DNA from: Mycolicibacterium mageritense
GTDB taxonomy: Bacteria > Actinomycetota > Actinomycetes > Mycobacteriales > Mycobacteriaceae
Direction: 5' to 3'
NCBI RefSeq assembly: GCF_010727475.1
Contig: NZ_AP022567.1
Coordinates: forward strand, 3,348,001-3,412,000
Length of the DNA: 64,000 bases
Position 1 is the stretch's first letter. The number at the start of each line of letters is the position of its first letter. The notes under the pieces were generated by a model. That model ran no database searches and was not told the DNA's origin. It saw nothing but the letters and a program-made list of their open reading frames with translations. A program made the translations under genes and the position numbers. Of this stretch, positions 17,187 to 25,468 are shown piece after piece.

Positions 17187-17297
17187 GACCGCTCGATGAA
17201 TTGACGCGCGCGACTGGGTATTGTCGTGACGTTGTCACTAAAGCAGATGGTCAGCGCGACCAGGGGTGACCTCATTACATTAAGGATGTGATGGCCC

Positions 17298-18515
17298 ATG
17301 CGCGCACCCCTGGATCCGCGGCTGGTTGCTGCGGTCAGTTCTGGCATCGCTGCTCACGGTGAGCAGCGATTGTCCCTGCTGTTGGTCGAAGACGACCGTG
17401 CCGATGCGGTGCTGGTCGAGGAATTGATCGCCGACGCCGGTACCGACATCCAATTCGTCTGGGCGCAGTCACTTTCCGACGCCGAGCACATCCTGGCCAC
17501 GTCGAGGCCGGACTGTGTGCTGCTCGATCTGAACCTGCCCGATGCCAACGGCATCGACGCGCTACACCGGCTGGCCAAGTTCGACGCCACGATTCCGATA
17601 CTCGTGCTGACGGGTCTGCACGACGAGCACTTCGGGGTCTCGGCCGTGGCGTCGGGCGCGCAGGACTATCTGGTCAAGGGCCGGGTGGATTCCGAGATCC
17701 TGCTGCGCGCGGTGCTTTACGCCATCGAGCGCAAACGCACCGAGCTCACGGCGGTCGCGTTGCACGCCAGCGACCTGCGGGCGCAGGAGAACGCGCGGCT
17801 CGAACGCGGGCTGCTGCCGTCACCGCTGCTGCTCGACGAGCCCGGCGTCGAGATCGTCACGCAGTCCCTGCCGAGCCGGCAGGACGCGCTGATCGGCGGG
17901 GATTTCTACGACGTCGTGCAGACGCCCGACCGCACGGTCCACGTCATGATCGGCGATGTGGCGGGCCACGGGCCTGATGCGGCCGCGTTGGGCGTCGCAT
18001 TGCGGATCGGTTGGCGGGCGCTGACATTCGCGGGCCTGCGGGGCAACGAGCGGATGCGTCAGCTCGACCGGATCCTGACCACCGAGCGTCCCGGCGCAGG
18101 CATCTTCGCGACGCTGCTCAGCGTTGCGCTCGATCCCGACAGCGGACGGTTTTCCGCGGTGCGCGCGGGACATCCCGGAATGCTCGTGCACAGCTCGGAC
18201 ACGGTCGAATGGATCGAGCCCCCCGCAGGCGCGGCCCTGGGGCTCGGCGCGAAGGAATGGCCCGTCAACCAACTGGAACTGAGTGAGGAACACGGTCTGC
18301 TCCTGCTCACCGACGGATTGTTCGAAGGCCGGGTCGGACACGACGGCGAACGCCTCGGTGAACCCGGGTTGCTCGAGTTGGCCCGCTCACTCGCGGCGCT
18401 GCCGGGCCGCGAGTTCGTCGACACGCTGATCGGGCGGGTCGAGGCCTACGCCGAGCCGCACGGCGGTCTGACCGACGACATCGCGGTGATCCGGGTGGAG
18501 CGGTCGTCTCGATGA
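17298..18515 (+). CDS. Response regulator with PPM (RsbU/SpoIIE-type) serine phosphatase output
   Basis: This 405-residue protein has a receiver domain (about 24-140) with the acidic pocket EDD at 31-33, phosphoacceptor Asp77 in LLDLNLPD, and Lys127. A short coiled linker leads to a PPM phosphatase domain (about 165-403) with GGDFYD (200-205), GDVAGHG (219-225) and a C-terminal GGLTDDIAVI. Such proteins dephosphorylate STAS anti-sigma antagonists. It overlaps the histidine kinase gene by 4 bases (ATGA) and heads a signalling operon. The likely substrate is the STAS protein at 20948. The 111-bp upstream gap contains GGGTAT but no matching SigF -35. Confidence 0.9.
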   Translation: MRAPLDPRLVAAVSSGIAAHGEQRLSLLLVEDDRADAVLVEELIADAGTDIQFVWAQSLSDAEHILATSRPDCVLLDLNLPDANGIDALHRLAKFDATIPILVLTGLHDEHFGVSAVASGAQDYLVKGRVDSEILLRAVLYAIERKRTELTAVALHASDLRAQENARLERGLLPSPLLLDEPGVEIVTQSLPSRQDALIGGDFYDVVQTPDRTVHVMIGDVAGHGPDAAALGVALRIGWRALTFAGLRGNERMRQLDRILTTERPGAGIFATLLSVALDPDSGRFSAVRAGHPGMLVHSSDTVEWIEPPAGAALGLGAKEWPVNQLELSEEHGLLLLTDGLFEGRVGHDGERLGEPGLLELARSLAALPGREFVDTLIGRVEAYAEPHGGLTDDIAVIRVERSSR

Positions 18516-20041
18516 GGCTGACCGTGCAGGGGTGGCTCAACCTGGTGTTGGCTGCCATGGGTCTGATCGTCGTCGCAGGTGCGGTGGCCGGCGCGGTCGT
18601 GCTGAACCGGACCGACAGTGTGTCCGCGGATCTGACCGACCACATCCAGCCCGCCCGGGTGGCCGCCTACCAGTTGCAGGCCGCGCTGCGCGACCAGGAA
18701 ACGGCCGTGCGGGGCTACGCCATCGCCGCCGACGACCAGTTCCTGGCGCCCTACCGCGACGGGGAACGTGCGGAATATGCTGCCGCCGACGGTATTCGCG
18801 CCAATCTGGCGGGCCGCGAAGCGTTCATCGCCGATCTCGACGCGATCGAGCAGGCCGCGGCAGGCTGGCGAAGCACGTACGCCGAGCCGTTGATCGCGAG
18901 CGTCACGCCAGGCCGGCCCACGCTCGTCGCGGGCGGCACGGTTGAGCGTGGGCGGGCTGAATTCGACCGTCTGCGAGCGCTTTTCGAGACTCAGAACGAT
19001 CGCCTCGATGACGCGCGCAATGCCGCGGTGGCCGAGCTCGACGAGATCAGGGACTGGCGCGACGGCATCCTCACCGCGATGGTCGTGGCGTTCTTCGTCA
19101 CCGCGATCCTGCTTGCGGCGTGGGTGCGCGGCGCCGTCGTACACCCGTTGCAGGCACTCGCCGCGGCGTGCAGGCGGATCACCGAAGGCGGCTTCGACGA
19201 ACGCATCGTTGCGCAGGGCCCCAAGGACATCCGGGCGATGGCGGTGGACGTCGAGGACATGCGCCAGCGCATCGTGGCCGAACTCGACGCTTCGCGATCC
19301 GCACAGGCAGCGCTCGACGAGCAGGCCGACGAACTCCGGCGGTCCAACGCCGAACTCGAGCAGTTCGCCTACGTGGCATCGCACGACCTGCAGGAGCCGC
19401 TGCGAAAAGTCGCCTCGTTCTGTCAGCTGCTGGAGAAGCGGTACGCGGACAAGCTCGACGAACGCGGCGTCGAATACATCGGTTTCGCGGTCGACGGCGC
19501 CAAACGAATGCAGGTGCTGATCAACGACCTGCTGACCTTCTCGCGGGTTGGGCGGCTCAACGCCACCCACACCGAGGTCGAGCTCGACGCGACAGTCGAA
19601 TCGGCCCTGCACAACCTGGCGACCTCGATCGACGAATCGGGGGCTGAGATCGAGCTTCCACAGGGGCCGTTGCCCCGCGTCGAGGGTGATCCGACGCTGC
19701 TGACGATGGTGTGGCAGAACCTCATCGGCAACGCCGTGAAGTTCCGGCGGGACAGCGTCGCACCGCGCATCGCGATCGACTGCCGGCCCGATGACGAGGG
19801 CTTCTGGTTGTTCAGTGTGTCCGACAACGGAATCGGGATCGGCGACGAGTTCGTCGACAAGGTCTTCGTGATCTTCCAGCGGTTGCACGGCCGAGATGCC
19901 TACAGCGGAACCGGGATCGGACTCGCGTTGTGCAAGAAGATCGTCGAACACCACGGCGGCACAATCTGGATCGACACGTCGTACGAGGGTGGGACGCGGT
20001 TCGAGTTCACCCTGCCCCGAGTGGAAGGAGACCCGCAATGA
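18512..20041 (+). CDS. Membrane sensor histidine kinase with CHASE3 and HAMP domains
   Basis: This 509-residue kinase has a first transmembrane helix (about 8-31), an extracytoplasmic all-helical CHASE3 region (about 35-180, with LRDQETAVRGYAIAADDQFL), a second helix (about 186-206), HAMP, and a short coiled coil. The dimerisation/phosphoacceptor site is SHDLQEPLRKV with His291. The ATPase domain has VWQNLIGNAVKF, DNGIGIG and GTGIGLALCKKIVEHHGG. This SHDLQEP subclass is typical of phytochrome- and CHASE3-linked kinases paired with single-domain receivers. It sits between two receiver genes with ATGA overlaps on both sides, so it probably phosphorylates either or both. The signal is unknown. 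Confidence 0.9.
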   Translation: MRLTVQGWLNLVLAAMGLIVVAGAVAGAVVLNRTDSVSADLTDHIQPARVAAYQLQAALRDQETAVRGYAIAADDQFLAPYRDGERAEYAAADGIRANLAGREAFIADLDAIEQAAAGWRSTYAEPLIASVTPGRPTLVAGGTVERGRAEFDRLRALFETQNDRLDDARNAAVAELDEIRDWRDGILTAMVVAFFVTAILLAAWVRGAVVHPLQALAAACRRITEGGFDERIVAQGPKDIRAMAVDVEDMRQRIVAELDASRSAQAALDEQADELRRSNAELEQFAYVASHDLQEPLRKVASFCQLLEKRYADKLDERGVEYIGFAVDGAKRMQVLINDLLTFSRVGRLNATHTEVELDATVESALHNLATSIDESGAEIELPQGPLPRVEGDPTLLTMVWQNLIGNAVKFRRDSVAPRIAIDCRPDDEGFWLFSVSDNGIGIGDEFVDKVFVIFQRLHGRDAYSGTGIGLALCKKIVEHHGGTIWIDTSYEGGTRFEFTLPRVEGDPQ

Positions 20042-20484
20042 CAACAGGCCCAGAAAGCCGGGCGATCGACATCCTGCTGGTGGAGGACGATCCGGGTGAC
20101 GAGCTGATCACCCGCGAAGCCTTCGAACACAACAAGATCAACAACAACCTGTACGTCGCGCGGGACGGCGAGGAGGGCTTGGACTTCCTCTACCGGCGTG
20201 GCGAATACGCGGACGCACCGACGCCGGATCTGATCCTGCTCGACCTCAACCTGCCGAAGTACGACGGCAGGCAACTGCTGGAGCAGATCAAGTCCGATGC
20301 CGACCTGTGCCACATCCCGATCGTGGTGCTCACGACCTCATCGGCCGAGGAAGACATCCTGCGCAGCTACAAGCTGCATGCGAACGCCTACGTCACCAAA
20401 CCGGTCGACCTGGACCAGTTCATGAGTGCGGTTCGGCAGATCGATCAGTTCTTTGTTCAGGTGGTCCGGCTTCCGCATGCCTGA
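20038..20484 (+). CDS. Single-domain response regulator (Rcp1-like)
   Basis: This 148-residue receiver has no output domain. It has acidic residues EDD (16-18), phosphoacceptor Asp69 in LILLDLNLPKYDG, the LTTSSAEEDI switch threonine/serine, and YVTKPVD containing the conserved Lys. It belongs to the Rcp1/CheY-like group that often acts as a phosphate sink or scaffold for CHASE3 or phytochrome kinases. Its ATG overlaps the kinase stop. Its last 65 bases overlap the convergent RsbW-like gene, so one coding end is antisense to the other. Confidence 0.88.
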   Translation: MTTGPESRAIDILLVEDDPGDELITREAFEHNKINNNLYVARDGEEGLDFLYRRGEYADAPTPDLILLDLNLPKYDGRQLLEQIKSDADLCHIPIVVLTTSSAEEDILRSYKLHANAYVTKPVDLDQFMSAVRQIDQFFVQVVRLPHA

Positions 20485-20914
20485 GTGCGGGGGTGCGGAT
20501 CCCGTCCCACTGCAGACACACCCGGGTGCCTGCCGACGTCGAATCGATGACGGCGCGGTCGCACAACGCGCGCATGAGCGGTATGCCCCTGCCTCGGGAG
20601 GCGTTGTTGTGCTGTGACTCCGAAATCCGCCAGCGGCCCTGATCGGCGACGATGACGGTGAGGATCGCGGCGGCCGGATCGTAGTCGGCGTGCACGTGCA
20701 TCACTCCCGGCTGCGGTGCGCTCAGGTACGCGAATTCGGCCGCGTTGGCCAGGGCTTCGTTGACCGCCAGTACCACGTCACTGGCTTTCACCGCGTCGAG
20801 CGCGAGGTTCTGATCCAACCAGTCGGAGAATCGGTGCCGAACCTGGGCAGCCGATTCCGGAACGGCGGTGACATCCGCCATCGTGAAGCTTGGTGACTGT
20901 GCGTCGTCTGTCAT
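20420..20914 (-). CDS. Anti-sigma factor / RsbW-like serine kinase (HATPase_c_2)
   Basis: This 164-residue protein has a GHKL ATPase domain with Glu53/Asn57 in VNEALANAAEFAY, DQGRW (G1-type box), and GRGIPLMRALCD (G2). The C-terminal ~25 residues after CLQWDG are polar and lie opposite the receiver gene. RsbW-family proteins bind a sigma factor and phosphorylate STAS antagonists. The STAS gene is 33 bp upstream on the same strand, so this is probably a partner-switching pair with RsfB acting on SigF or a related factor. No sigma gene is in the window. Confidence 0.85.
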   Translation of the reverse strand: MTDDAQSPSFTMADVTAVPESAAQVRHRFSDWLDQNLALDAVKASDVVLAVNEALANAAEFAYLSAPQPGVMHVHADYDPAAAILTVIVADQGRWRISESQHNNASRGRGIPLMRALCDRAVIDSTSAGTRVCLQWDGIRTPALRHAEAGPPEQRTDRSAEPHS

Positions 20915-20947
20915 AGCGACCTGTTGGCTACCCCGATTACGTCACGG

Positions 20948-21340
20948 CTATGTCGTGACCGCCGACAGCGCCTCATCGAGGGTCGCGTACAGGTCGACCA
21001 CGTCGGTGATGCCGATCAGCTTGAGCGGCCGGCTCGTCGCGGGCCCGTCGGCGACCACGGCGAACCGGACGTCCGGATCCAGGTCGTTGCGTGCTGCCAC
21101 CAGCACCCCCATCCCTGCCGACGCCAGGAAGTCGACGGCGCTCATGTCGACCACCACCGCCGACGGCGAACCCTTCACCGCGGCACCGATCGCCTCTTCC
21201 AGCCAGGGCGCGGTGAGCATGTCCACCGTTCCCGACACCGACACGACACTGACCTCACCGATCTGACGTCCTTCGACTGCGCAGTTGACCGCGGCCGTCG
21301 CGTCACCCGCGCTCTTGGCCGGGTCGGGCTGGCTGGTCAT
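20948..21340 (-). CDS. rsfB: STAS domain anti-sigma factor antagonist
   Basis: This 130-residue STAS protein has VVDMSAVDFLASAGMGVL, in which Ser74 is at the SpoIIAA/RsbV phosphoserine position. ATG 21340 is preceded by GGAGGTGACT. It resembles M. tuberculosis RsfB (Rv3687c) in the core, and the M. smegmatis RsfB, an antagonist in the SigF pathway, is by memory encoded beside the same kinase/phosphatase set. When unphosphorylated it should bind an RsbW-type anti-sigma factor and free the sigma factor. The PPM phosphatase at 17298 would activate it and the RsbW-like kinase at 20420 would inactivate it. The symbol is probable, not certain. Confidence 0.82.
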   Translation of the reverse strand: MTSQPDPAKSAGDATAAVNCAVEGRQIGEVSVVSVSGTVDMLTAPWLEEAIGAAVKGSPSAVVVDMSAVDFLASAGMGVLVAARNDLDPDVRFAVVADGPATSRPLKLIGITDVVDLYATLDEALSAVTT

Positions 21341-21513
21341 AGTCACCTCCGAAGTGTTCGTACGCCTATGGCGACAGGACGAGTACCCAGGCAGCATCCA
21401 CTGCCCGCTGTCCTTCTTACCCTGTGGGGCGAATCCTCACACATTTCGTTCCCTTGGATTCGGGCTGAGCGCAACCCTGTGCGCGGCCGGCGGGTATGCC
21501 TAGCGTGGTCGGG

Positions 21514-21933
21514 GTGCGACTATTCGTGGCGGATTCCGGAGAGTGGACCGAGCTGACGACCGGCGATGCGGCCATTGTCCGCGTTTCCGCGCCTGACCTG
21601 CAGCAGGCCCGGCGGACCAGGGCGGCCATCCGGTCGGCTTCACAGAGCGAGGTGATCCTCGACGTGACCGTCGCGGTGGCCGGGGACTTCCGGTCCGCGC
21701 GGCGCGGGCTCGAACTGGCCCGTCCGGACGCAACGGTGCGCTATGCCGGGACGGTCGACGGGCTGGCCGGCCTGATCCTCGACATCGAGTTGGCCGGCGT
21801 GGCCGACGGGGTAACGCTGGTGCCTGCCGCGCCCGAGGAGGATGTCCGTGCGCTCGGTCGCGACGTGCTGCGTCGGCTCGAGCTCCGGTCCCGTCCCGAC
21901 CTCACGCGTGAAGCTGGGCGCCGCCCAGCCTGA
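21514..21933 (+). CDS. Conserved-looking hypothetical protein
   Basis: This protein is about 139 residues and alternates beta- and helix-like stretches (VRLFVADSGEWTELTTGDAAIVRVSAPDLQQARRTRAAI, then EVILDVTVAVAGDFRSARRGLEL). It has no transmembrane segment, signal or recognised motif. The GTG at 21514 is preferred because a TAGCGT -10 (21501-21506) ends 7 bases upstream, giving a leaderless mRNA. An in-frame ATG at 21496 would add six residues but lies upstream of that -10. It is divergent from rsfB and convergent with the Tat-exported protein. Function is unknown. Confidence 0.55.
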   Translation: MRLFVADSGEWTELTTGDAAIVRVSAPDLQQARRTRAAIRSASQSEVILDVTVAVAGDFRSARRGLELARPDATVRYAGTVDGLAGLILDIELAGVADGVTLVPAAPEEDVRALGRDVLRRLELRSRPDLTREAGRRPA

Positions 21934-21951
21934 CTCAGCGGCCGGGCCCCA

Positions 21952-22509
21952 TTATCCTGCCGGGCCCATCATCCCGTGCATCATCGCCGGCATGCCGTCG
22001 CGGACGAACCCACTCACTTCCCGGGCGTGTTCGCGGATGGCCCGGATGAGATCGGGATCGTCAGCGGTCTCTTCCGCGATCACCCCGGTGCGCGTGATTG
22101 TGAGTTGTCTGCGGTAACCGGTGGCATGTCGAAACAGGATGGGCAGGCTCTGACTCATGCACATGACCTCTGATCCCTGTCCCATGCGGGTGTACATGCC
22201 GGATACGTGTATTTGGAGCTGGGCCGCAAGGTCCGGCGAGCTCGATTCGGTCGTCGTCCGCACGCCGCCCGGTATCTCTTCGACCGTTCGACGGATCTCT
22301 TTGTGTCGGGCGAACATCGCTCGGTAAAGCTGCATGTCGGCGGTACCGATGCCCATCATGCCGCCGTCCCGCGGCCCGTCGGCGGCCTGGAAGTCTGACG
22401 TCGGCGCCGCCGCGATGGTGCGGATGACGTAGCCGACGCCCAGGACACCTGCCGCGGCCAGCGCACCCAGGCCGGCGAGCGCCGCACGGCGATTCATCAA
22501 CCTGGCCAT
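21952..22509 (-). CDS. Tat-type exported hypothetical protein
   Basis: This 185-residue protein starts MARLMNRRAALAGLGALAAAGVLGVGYVI, a twin-arginine-like signal (NRRAALAG) with a hydrophobic core, possibly left uncleaved as an anchor. The mature part is Met- and His-rich near both ends (DGGMMGIGTADMQLY; DGMPAMMHGMMGPAG) and contains a single Cys in VMCMSQSLP. Those features hint at metal or copper binding, but no family is recognised. GGGAGG upstream of ATG 22509 supports the start. Confidence 0.65.
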   Translation of the reverse strand: MARLMNRRAALAGLGALAAAGVLGVGYVIRTIAAAPTSDFQAADGPRDGGMMGIGTADMQLYRAMFARHKEIRRTVEEIPGGVRTTTESSSPDLAAQLQIHVSGMYTRMGQGSEVMCMSQSLPILFRHATGYRRQLTITRTGVIAEETADDPDLIRAIREHAREVSGFVRDGMPAMMHGMMGPAG

Positions 22510-22579
22510 CGTGAGCCTCCCTCTGTGCCGATCCTGCGCGCAGAGTCCTCCGTGGTCTAGGGCATTTGTGACCTTTGTG

Positions 22580-23731
22580 TCAGGCCAGGGCCTCGTAGAA
22601 CAGGTTCAGATAACGGGCCGTGCGATCGGAGCCCTCGACGCCCGGTCCCATCTTGTTCATCACGTAGGCGAACGTCGCGCGATGGTCGGGGTTCATGGTC
22701 TCCCACGACCCGCCCCAGCCACCCCAGAAGCAGATCTTGCCGTCCGGCACGTACGGCACGGTGACCGGCTGCGGCAGCCCGAAGCCCAGCCCCCAGCGCA
22801 GTGGATGCCCTAGCAGCACCACGTCGGGGCCCTCCAACTGAACGTCGAAGATCGACTCGACAGTCTCGGGGCGGAGCAACTGAACCCCGTCGACCGTTCC
22901 GCCCAGTGAGATGGCCGAGAGGATGCGGGCCAGCGACCGGGCATTGCCGTGCCCGTTGGCGGCGCCGATGTCGGCCGCGCGCCAGGCCTCGGTGTTCGCA
23001 ATCGTCGGGTCTGGTGCTCCGACGAAGGTTTTCATCGCGATTTCGGACAGCTGGTCCAGTGGGAGGTCCAGCGGCTCGTCGGCCGGGATCACCTCGGCGA
23101 TCCGGTGGGAGTCCGATGGGTCTGCGCCGATCTGGAAGTCCGCGGAGAGCGGTCTCGCGATCTCGTCGCGGACGAACTCTTTCAACGTCTTTCCGGAGAC
23201 TCGCCGCACGACCTCGCCGATCAGGTGGCCGTGCGTCACGGCGTGGTAGCCCGATGCGGTGCCCGGTGGCCACCACGGAGCCTGGGCTGCCAGCGCCGCC
23301 GTGGCGGCCTCCCAGTCGTAGACGGTCTCGACCGAGAACGGCGGCTCCCAACCGGACAGGCCCGAGCTGTGCGTCAGCAGGTGCCGAAATTCGATGTCCT
23401 GCTTGCCGTTTGCGGCGAACTCGGGCCAGTAGGTTGCGACGGTGGAGTCAGGGGCGACGAGTCCGCGGTCGATCAGCATGAGCGCGGCCAGCGCGGTCAC
23501 GGTCTTGGTCGACGACCAGACGTTGACGATCGTGTTCTCGGTCCATGCGGTGGTGCGGGCCGCGTCGGCGTGGCCGCCCCACATGTCGACGACGAGCTCG
23601 CCGTCGATGTCGATCGCGATGGCCGCACCCACCTCCTCTCCGTCGGCGATGGCCTTGGCCAGGGCGTCACGGATGGGGGCGAATCGATCGTCGCAGTGGC
23701 CGTGCACGCTTGTCGCCGGGTCGAGGTCCAT
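22580..23731 (-). CDS. Serine beta-lactamase-like hydrolase / esterase
   Basis: This 383-residue class C beta-lactamase/esterase-fold protein has the catalytic SSTK tetrad (SxxK) in NVWSSTKTVTALAALMLIDRGL. A Tyr-based second motif is YHAVTHGHLIGEVVRR, and FWGGWGGS sits near the third box. Mycobacteria carry many such Lip/Est proteins, which act on esters or peptides. There is no signal peptide, so it is probably cytosolic. ATG 23731 is used. A reading 18 codons longer would begin at a TTG inside the palindrome at 23776-23790, which argues against it. The gene is divergent from the glucarate operon. Substrate unknown. Confidence 0.82.
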   Translation of the reverse strand: MDLDPATSVHGHCDDRFAPIRDALAKAIADGEEVGAAIAIDIDGELVVDMWGGHADAARTTAWTENTIVNVWSSTKTVTALAALMLIDRGLVAPDSTVATYWPEFAANGKQDIEFRHLLTHSSGLSGWEPPFSVETVYDWEAATAALAAQAPWWPPGTASGYHAVTHGHLIGEVVRRVSGKTLKEFVRDEIARPLSADFQIGADPSDSHRIAEVIPADEPLDLPLDQLSEIAMKTFVGAPDPTIANTEAWRAADIGAANGHGNARSLARILSAISLGGTVDGVQLLRPETVESIFDVQLEGPDVVLLGHPLRWGLGFGLPQPVTVPYVPDGKICFWGGWGGSWETMNPDHRATFAYVMNKMGPGVEGSDRTARYLNLFYEALA

Positions 23732-23775
23732 CGCCACATCATGCGGGAGCAGCGCGGGTTCGCGGCCCAGTTTGA

Positions 23776-23844
23776 ACTGATCCAATCAGTGCATGAGTAA
23801 CCGGCAAATTTGACTTGGACATGTATTTATTGGGGTCGTACGGT
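23776..23844 (+). promoter_or_regulatory. Palindromic operator and leaderless promoter of the glucarate operon
   Basis: ACTGAT-CCA-ATCAGT (23776-23790) is a perfect 6-bp inverted repeat between the divergent esterase and dehydrogenase genes. Downstream, -35 TTGGAC (23815-23820) and -10 TACGGT (23839-23844) are 18 bp apart, and the ATG at 23851 is 6 bases after the -10, so the operon mRNA should be leaderless. No regulator gene lies next to it, so the binding protein is unknown. Confidence 0.6.
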
Positions 23845-23850
23845 GCCACT

Positions 23851-25446
23851 ATGACCTCGACCGCGACGCTAGACCTGACTGGGCGGATGCTCGTCGCCGG
23901 AACCCCGGTGCGGGGAACGGGTGTGGAGATCCGCGGTATCGACCCGCAGACCGGGAAGGTTCTCGAACCCGGCTATGCCTACGGTGACGAATCGAACGTC
24001 GAGGCCGCATGCGCTGCCGCAGCGGCCGCCTTCCCGGCCTACCGGGCGACGACCGCCGAAGACCGGGCGCGGTTCCTCGAAACCATCGCCGACAACCTCG
24101 AGTCGATCCGCGACGCCCTCGTCGAACGCGCGCACGCGGAGAGCGGCCTGCCCCGGCCGCGGCTGACCGGCGAGGTCGGCCGAACCTCCGGGCAGTTGCG
24201 CATGTTCGCCGACGTGCTACGTGAGGGCAGCTGGAACGAGGCCCGCATCGACCCCGCCCTGCCCGATCGAACTCCGTTGCCGCGCCCCGACATCCGTCAG
24301 CGCAGCGTGCCGTTGGGTCCGGTGGCGGTGTTCGGCGCGAGCAACTTCCCGCTCGCCTTCTCGGTGGCGGGCGGCGACACCGCGTCCGCGCTGGCCGCCG
24401 GATGCCCCGTCGTGGTCAAGGCGCACGACGCCCACCCCGGTACCTCCGAACTCGTCGGCCGCGCCGTCACCGACGCAGTCGGGGCCAGTGGCCTGCCCGC
24501 CGGAACCTTCTCGCTGCTGTACGGGGCCGGGCCCACGCTCGGCATCGCGCTGGTGACCGACCCGCACATCAAGGCCGTCGGGTTCACCGGATCACGTTCG
24601 GGCGGTATGGCTTTGGTGACCGCGGCCGCAGCGCGGCGCGAGCCGATCCCGGTATACGCCGAGATGAGCGCCATCAATCCCGTGTTCCTGCTCAGCGGTG
24701 CACTGGCCAGCCATGGCGCCGACCTGGGCCGGGCCTTCGTCGGATCCCTCACGCTGGGCTCGGGACAGTTCTGCACCAACCCCGGTCTGGTGGTCGCGAT
24801 CGACGGACCCGAGCTGGACGCGTTCGTCGCGGCGGCCGCAGAGGCCGTCGCCGCGGCCGCGCCCACTCCGATGCTCACCCCGGGTATCGCCGAGAGCTTC
24901 CGCACCGGCGTGGCCGCAGTGTCCGGCGAGGCCGACCTGGTGGCCCGCGGCTCCGAGGCGGATTCGCCTGCCGTGTCCTGCCGGGCCGCCCTGTTCGCCA
25001 CTGATTCCGCGACGTTCCAGCGCTCGGAAGCCTTGCAGGCCGAGGTGTTCGGCGCCTCCGGCGTGATCGTGCGCTGTGCCGACGTGGCTGAGATGAACCG
25101 CGTCGCGGCCGGTCTCGAGGGCCAGCTCACGGCGACCATCCACGCCGACGAATCCGACTACGGCCAGGCCCGCGAACTGCTCGGAACCCTCGAGCTCAAA
25201 GCCGGACGGATCCTGTTCAACGGTTGGCCCACCGGGGTCGAGGTCGGTCACGCCATGGTGCACGGCGGGCCGTTCCCGTCGACCTCGGACTCGCGCACCA
25301 CGTCGGTGGGCGCGCGGGCCATCGAGCGGTTCCTACGTCCAGTGTGTTACCAGGACGCCCCGAAATCCTTGTTGCCCAGTGCCATTGCCGACGGAAACCC
25401 GGACGGACTGTGGCGCCGCATCGATGGCCGACTGACCAAAGACTGA
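23851..25446 (+). CDS. 2-oxoglutarate semialdehyde dehydrogenase (NADP-type aldehyde dehydrogenase)
   Basis: This 531-residue aldehyde dehydrogenase has the active-site residues Asn165 (GASNFP), Lys190 (VVVKAHDAHPGTSE), Glu271 (AEMSAINP) and nucleophile Cys308 (GSGQFCTNPG). The length and the EMSAINP variant fit the 2-oxoglutarate semialdehyde dehydrogenase group. The next two genes encode KdgD and a glucarate dehydratase-like enzyme, whose combined product is exactly this aldehyde, so the role as the last step to 2-oxoglutarate is well supported by context. The ATG at 23851 is favoured over one at 23821, because the promoter -10 lies between them. Confidence 0.88.
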   Translation: MTSTATLDLTGRMLVAGTPVRGTGVEIRGIDPQTGKVLEPGYAYGDESNVEAACAAAAAAFPAYRATTAEDRARFLETIADNLESIRDALVERAHAESGLPRPRLTGEVGRTSGQLRMFADVLREGSWNEARIDPALPDRTPLPRPDIRQRSVPLGPVAVFGASNFPLAFSVAGGDTASALAAGCPVVVKAHDAHPGTSELVGRAVTDAVGASGLPAGTFSLLYGAGPTLGIALVTDPHIKAVGFTGSRSGGMALVTAAAARREPIPVYAEMSAINPVFLLSGALASHGADLGRAFVGSLTLGSGQFCTNPGLVVAIDGPELDAFVAAAAEAVAAAAPTPMLTPGIAESFRTGVAAVSGEADLVARGSEADSPAVSCRAALFATDSATFQRSEALQAEVFGASGVIVRCADVAEMNRVAAGLEGQLTATIHADESDYGQARELLGTLELKAGRILFNGWPTGVEVGHAMVHGGPFPSTSDSRTTSVGARAIERFLRPVCYQDAPKSLLPSAIADGNPDGLWRRIDGRLTKD

Positions 25447-25468
25447 CAGAAAAATAGGAGTAGTAGAA

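Noticed and set aside
17210..17225. GGGTAT upstream of the receiver-phosphatase gene as a SigF promoter
   Set aside because: No GTTT-like -35 lies 15-17 bp upstream, so the SigF consensus is not met.
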